A stretch of 6,491 nucleotides of DNA, from contig JBKPOZ010000082.1 in NCBI GenBank assembly GCA_046733355.1, positions 1-6,491 on the forward strand, written 5' to 3'. Positions 5,454 through 6,491 of this stretch are shown here, one piece after another; within the stretch, counting starts at the first letter, position 1; each line of letters opens with the position of its first letter. The DNA comes from VAZQ01 sp046733355 (GTDB lineage: Bacteria; Pseudomonadota; Alphaproteobacteria; Rhizobiales; Xanthobacteraceae). Under the pieces are notes generated by a model. That model was not told the origin of the DNA. It did no database searches and saw nothing but the letters and a program-made list of their open reading frames with translations. Made by a program: the position numbers and the translations under genes.

Positions 5454-5636
5454 ATGCACGGGAAATATGCGACAACTCACGTAATCGCGTCAACAAATTT
5501 TCTAGCAAAAGAACACGAGTTTATCAGAAGGCGAAACGCCGCCGCCGTAATTTTGCGGCGCGGCATAACCTATCTTGAATTTCGCGAGTCGAGAACTGGC
5601 CGCCTCTCGCTGTCGTACTTGTGGGGGCTATCATGA
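5454..5636 (+). CDS. Small protein of unknown function
   Basis: This 60-residue basic protein has AAGG 5 nt before its ATG and a stop codon overlapping the next start (ATGA at 5633-5636). Both support it as a real, translationally coupled gene. The middle is basic (IRRRNAAAVILRRG, 24-37) and the C-terminal part alternates hydrophobic and polar residues (ITYLEFRESRTGRLSLSYLWG), as in a small beta hairpin or sheet. I recognise no family. A competing 49-codon frame at 5429-5578 overlaps most of it, but it has a poorer start spacing and no link to the next gene. Confidence 0.6.
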   Translation: MHGKYATTHVIASTNFLAKEHEFIRRRNAAAVILRRGITYLEFRESRTGRLSLSYLWGLS

Positions 5637-6076
5637 GCGGCGCCATCTCGACCAAAACGCTCGCGAAGATCATTGAAGCGGATCTACTGCGCGAGCCCAG
5701 CGAACGTTTCAATGGCGCGGCGCGGTGTCTCACGTGCGGAAGGCCCCATCTCTACAAAGGCGCCAATGGCGACGACAGCGGCCGCTTCTGCTCAAGGCGT
5801 GAGCGATACACCGAACGCCTGCTGAGCCCCTGCCGTGACGGCTTCGATGCCGGCGCGCCCACATGGGACGAATCCAAGGAGAAGAACCTTCACCTATGGA
5901 CGCCGCAGCTGCAGGGCTGGCGCACCCTTGCGGGGCCGGCTGGCACTGTTGGCTGCAACCCTTGGCAGGCCGTTATTGACTCTTCTGAGCGAAAGCGTCG
6001 GAAACTCGAACAGCGCAAAAACAGGAAAAATAAAGCCGCGCGTTCAAGGGCATACAAGGGGGTGATTTACGAATAG
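5633..6076 (+). CDS. FCS-type zinc-finger-like protein of unknown function
   Basis: This is a 147-residue protein. CLTCGRPH (32-39), RFCS (51-54) and a further Cys67 suggest a Cys4 zinc site like the FCS-type fingers in small phage and plasmid proteins of Rhizobiales, where FCS is usually followed within a few residues by Cys and an FDAGAP-like stretch. Here that stretch (FDAGAP, 71-76) is present, but a 12-residue basic run separates FCS from Cys67. The C-terminus (120-147) is strongly basic and could contact nucleic acid. I chose the ATG at 5633 because it overlaps the preceding stop (ATGA). An in-frame GTG at 5621 would add four residues and has less support. Zinc binding is inferred, and no cellular role can be assigned. 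Confidence 0.75.
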   Translation: MSGAISTKTLAKIIEADLLREPSERFNGAARCLTCGRPHLYKGANGDDSGRFCSRRERYTERLLSPCRDGFDAGAPTWDESKEKNLHLWTPQLQGWRTLAGPAGTVGCNPWQAVIDSSERKRRKLEQRKNRKNKAARSRAYKGVIYE

Positions 6077-6103
6077 GCCATGCCCCCATTCCTGACTTTG
6101 CAG

Positions 6104-6124
6104 CTCATGGTGACGTGCCATGAG
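6104..6124 (+). promoter_or_regulatory. Perfect inverted repeat covering a start codon
   Basis: CTCATGG (6104-6110) and CCATGAG (6118-6124) are a perfect 7-bp inverted repeat with a 7-nt spacer, TGACGTG. The right arm contains the ATG (6120-6122) of the next gene. As RNA it would bury the start codon in a stem; as DNA it is sized for a dimeric repressor. Confidence 0.5.
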
Positions 6125-6491
6125 GGCGCGAGACAAAGGGCGGCTACCGCCGTTCCTGCCGCTGCTGAACGACACGCTGGACTCGCCGGCGTGGCGAGCA
6201 ATGTCCCATGGGGCTCGGTCCCTCTATGTGGCTCTCAAGAGGCGCTACAGCACTAATTTTAAGAACAACGGCAAGATTTATTTAGGAACGCGCGATGCAG
6301 CGAAGGAGCTGGGGTCTGGCCTCGAAGAGATCGGCAACTGGTTCCGCGAGCTGCAGCACTACGGCTTCATTGTCATGACAACGCCCGGCTGCCTGGGCGT
6401 CGAAGGTGTAGGCAAGGCGCCGCACTGGCGCCTGACGGAGCTGGGCTACATGAAGGACCTGCCAACTAAAGATTTCATGCGGTGGGACGGC
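6120..6491 (+). CDS. Winged-helix protein, replication-region type, truncated by the window end
   Basis: The frame is open from ATG 6120 to the window edge, giving 124 residues with no stop. The N-terminal part reads as a winged helix: helix SPAWRAMSHGARSLYVALKR (22-41), a short strand IYLG (53-56), helix TRDAAKELG (57-65), and the recognition helix plus wing LEEIGNWFRELQHYGFIVMT (68-87). The motif of leaving a gene 'as a helix after NNGKI' and the segment CLGVEGVGKAPHWRLTE (91-107) resemble helix-turn-helix proteins I associate with prophages and replication regions of Rhizobiales elements. The role (replication initiator, primase partner or regulator) cannot be settled from this half. It follows the zinc-finger gene by 43 bases, has only a weak ribosome binding site, and its start lies in an inverted repeat. 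Confidence 0.75.
   Translation, partial: MRARDKGRLPPFLPLLNDTLDSPAWRAMSHGARSLYVALKRRYSTNFKNNGKIYLGTRDAAKELGSGLEEIGNWFRELQHYGFIVMTTPGCLGVEGVGKAPHWRLTELGYMKDLPTKDFMRWDG

Noticed and set aside
1..6491. CRISPR array, insertion sequence, rRNA, phage structural genes or conjugation genes.
   Set aside because: No regularly spaced repeats, transposase, rRNA-like sequence, capsid/tail motifs or relaxase are visible in this window.

Overview
The window looks like the edge of a mobile element inserted in an alphaproteobacterial chromosome, most likely Bradyrhizobium or a close relative. Three things suggest this host: the high GC, a small DUF3551-type secreted protein (a family greatly expanded in Bradyrhizobium), and a palindromic intergenic repeat at the left end of a kind I recall from these genomes. 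The genus is inferred from the sequence and is not proven.

Left flank, about 1-2321, host chromosome. From the left there is a REP-like inverted repeat pair, then a minus-strand HtrA/DegP-like protein with a PDZ domain. All three catalytic positions of that protein appear replaced, and no signal peptide is visible. Next come two small exported plus-strand proteins: a Tyr/Pro-rich one followed by a strong Rho-independent terminator, and the DUF3551-type one. A minus-strand 91-residue membrane-anchored or exported protein follows.

Junction, about 2322-2542. A 57-nt 3' piece of a tRNA-Arg (anticodon TCG) lies on the minus strand. It keeps the 3' D-stem strand, anticodon arm, T-arm, 3' acceptor strand and CCA, but the 5' part is missing and unrelated sequence follows. 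This is how a tRNA-targeting element leaves one of its ends. A candidate promoter and a tandem 9-bp repeat (candidate integrase arm sites) follow. The intact tRNA should be at the other end of the element, to the right of this window.

Element, about 2379 to the window end, all genes on the plus strand. The order is: a P4-type tyrosine integrase with a complete catalytic set; a 239-aa basic protein of unknown function translationally coupled to it (TGATG overlap); an intergenic segment with a 17-bp imperfect direct repeat and a hairpin; a 101-aa winged-helix protein resembling excisionases; a 165-aa protein whose N-terminus resembles ADP-ribosyltransferase-fold proteins; a 96-bp gap with a hairpin between repeats; a 60-aa orphan overlapping (ATGA) a 147-aa FCS-type zinc-finger protein; and a right-truncated winged-helix protein resembling phage or plasmid replication-region proteins. 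The start codon of that last gene lies in a perfect inverted repeat.

The simplest reading is the integration and early-control module of an integrative element, either a prophage, a phage satellite or a small IME. No structural phage gene, relaxase or recognised defence system is visible here. The best leads for something new are the uncharacterised coupled partner of the integrase, the ART-like protein placed next to the candidate excisionase, and the run of hairpins and repeats placed just before start codons.
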